Source: a virus. Taken from it: DNA of 22,503 nucleotides. Under the pieces are notes generated by a model. It saw only the letters and a program-made list of their open reading frames with translations, did no database searches and was not told the origin of the DNA. Of the stretch, positions 22,301-22,503 are shown one piece after another. Position 1 is the stretch's first letter; each line of letters begins with the position of its first letter. The position numbers were made by a program, and so were the translations under genes. The stretch spans positions 1 through 22,503 of the IMG/VR virus record IMGVR_UViG_3300027730_002023; one strand, 5' to 3'.

Positions 22301-22503
22301 AGCACCTTGAGCTCCTGTATTACCTTGAGCTCCTGTGTTCGCACCCTGAGCACCCTGAGCACCTTGTGTACCCTGAACTCCTTGAGCCCCTGTGTTAGCC
22401 CCTTGGGCACCCTGTCCACCTTGCGTACCTTGGGCTCCCTGTCCACCTTGTGTACCTTGAGCCCCTTGAGGACCTTGACCTCCTTGAGCACCTTGAGCGC
22501 CCG
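19370..22503 (-). CDS. Second giant collagen-like S74 fibre protein, N-terminus outside window
   Basis: The frame is open from the stop at 19370-19372 to the window edge, at least 1043 residues. An apparent start at 21688 is only an internal GTG (valine) in the repeat. The Gly-X-Y array is mostly GAQ with regular breaks (SSVQ, ANTG, GVTG, ASTG). The last 113 residues are an S74 chaperone: [37 protein letters not shown], ending in a helix ([14 protein letters not shown]). Compared with its neighbour the S74 domain is clearly diverged and the head is unseen. The two genes are tandem paralogues, probably both trimeric fibres made together. S74 self-cleavage before SDA is expected. Confidence 0.92.
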   Translation of the reverse strand, partial: GAQGAQGGQGPQGAQGTQGGQGAQGTQGGQGAQGANTGAQGVQGTQGAQGAQGANTGAQGNTGAQGAQGAQGTQGAQSSVQGAQGKTGAQGAQGTQGANSTTQGAQGNTGAQGTQGAQGAQGASTGAQGNTGAQGAQGSQGTASNVIGPTGAQGSQGPIGAQGAQGANTGAQGAQGAQGAQGTQGGTDDTPGAQGGQGAQGGQGAQGAQGASTGAQGGQGAQGPKGAQGAQGANTGAQGAQGAQGPTGSQGAQGANTGAQGAQGAQGTQGSVGAQSSVQGDQGATGKQGAQGAQGAQGGVTGAQGSTGAQGAQGFQGAQGANTGAQGAVGKQGAQGAQGAQGGVTGAQGKTGAQGAQGAQGAQSSVQGAQGATGNTGAQGAQGAQGASQGAQGNTGAQGAQGAQGAQSSVQGAQGATGNTGAQGNIGAQGGTAGATGVTGAQGGQGAQGAQGGVTGAQGATGNTGAQGAQGAQGGTTGAQGATGNTGAQGSTGAQGGTTGAQGATGAQGGQGAQGAQGANTGAQGAQGAQGTQGSTGAQGGNTGAQGATGNTGAQGTQGPQGAITGAQGAVGKQGAQGAQGAQGGVTGAQGKTGAQGSQGNTGAQSSVTGAQGSQGGGGSTGAQGAQGANTGAQGGQGAQGGQGAQGAQSSVQGDQGATGKQGAQGAQGAQGASTGAQGNTGAQGAQGSQGAQGASTGAQGNTGAQGAQGSQGAQGASTGAQGGQGSQGGQGAQGAQSSVQGAQGGQGSQGGQGAQGAQSSVTGAQGSQGGGGSTGAQGAQGSTQGATGAQGNTGAQGANSTTQGAQGAQSSVQGAQGAQGTQGAASSTQGAQGAAGNTGVAGNQGAQGTTGVLGATGPPTPGAQGAQGPKGPAGAQGSQGATGTKGPSGNGAQGAEGSQGQRGPQGGTGAQGGKGPQGTQGAKGAQGPPSDARYKTNIKPLTDVRQNIVSMRGVKFDWVEDIPQLSDYLPEHKYLITGVNLGFIAQEIEEKYPDLVWTDKYGYKNLQYELLVSVGISALIENQKRVEVLNNFLKDLSIKIGG
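19712..22503 (-). repeat. 9-base-periodic collagen-coding repeat array 2
   Basis: About 2.8 kb, continuing past the window. Unit sequence on the plus strand is mostly CCTTGAGCA/CCTTGAGCT. Regular markers repeat at intervals: GAACTTTGAGCACC (coding AQSSV/Q, for example near 20069, 20222, 20290, 20552, 21271, 21411, 21676, 22268), and CACCTGTATTA (coding NTGA). The array differs from array 1 in using alanine rather than serine/glycine codons. Confidence 0.9.

Noticed and set aside
16405-22503. CRISPR array
   Set aside because: The repeats are 9-base coding units without unique spacers of constant length, and they lie in frame within proteins.

Overview
The window looks like part of the genome of a tailed bacteriophage whose host is probably in the Bacteroidota (for example a Flavobacterium relative). 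It has a compact, AT-rich gene layout with many small overlapping genes and no house-keeping genes. It carries free-standing HNH and GIY-YIG endonucleases, DUF3310, DUF5856 and DUF192 phage accessory proteins, an orphan DNA methyltransferase and two giant collagen-like fibre proteins ending in the S74 intramolecular chaperone domain. The host assignment rests on six minus-strand promoters of the Bacteroidota form (TTTG or TTG, 19-20 bases, then TAnnTTTG) and on the lack of Shine-Dalgarno sequences before nearly every start. A possible T4-like relationship is weaker: TATAAATA-like boxes sit near several starts. No capsid, terminase or polymerase gene is in view, so the virus type is inference.

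Layout. 1-1160: 3' part of a family 2 glycosyltransferase (minus). 1228-4766: small unknown genes, including a Zn-binding DUF6011-like protein, a protein with six DnaJ-type CxxCxGxG motifs, and genes with clear promoters and terminators. 4876-5859: a degenerate tRNA-Met-like sequence, an HNH endonuclease gene, and a 369-base gene-free stretch with two structured elements. One of these is a complete small RNA unit with its own promoter, a pseudoknot-capable 5' end and an intrinsic terminator. 5860-6653: divergent Nudix hydrolase and DUF192 genes. 6650-9834: a translationally coupled minus-strand set (pre-toxin-like hydrophobic protein, DUF5856 ferritin-like protein, peptidoglycan-binding protein, DHH phosphoesterase). 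9866-10018: a tiny plus-strand gene. 10061-12359: a tightly overlapped minus-strand operon of seven small genes ending in a DNA methyltransferase, behind a promoter that leaves almost no leader. 12369-14210: two unknown minus-strand genes. 14277-16084: GIY-YIG endonuclease, a 48-residue cysteine-containing protein, and an acidic unknown protein. 16081-22503: two neighbouring minus-strand collagen-like/S74 proteins, together over 6 kb of 9-base-periodic DNA. The upstream one runs off the right end of the window.

How it fits together (inference): the right end encodes host-contact fibres. The 6650-9834 set may be virion or cell-wall related cargo, since three of its four products begin with short peptides holding an I/L-x-E motif like that cut by prohead proteases. 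The 10061-12359 operon and the left part look like early or middle host-takeover and DNA-modification genes. The homing endonucleases and tRNA remnant mark gene-exchange points.
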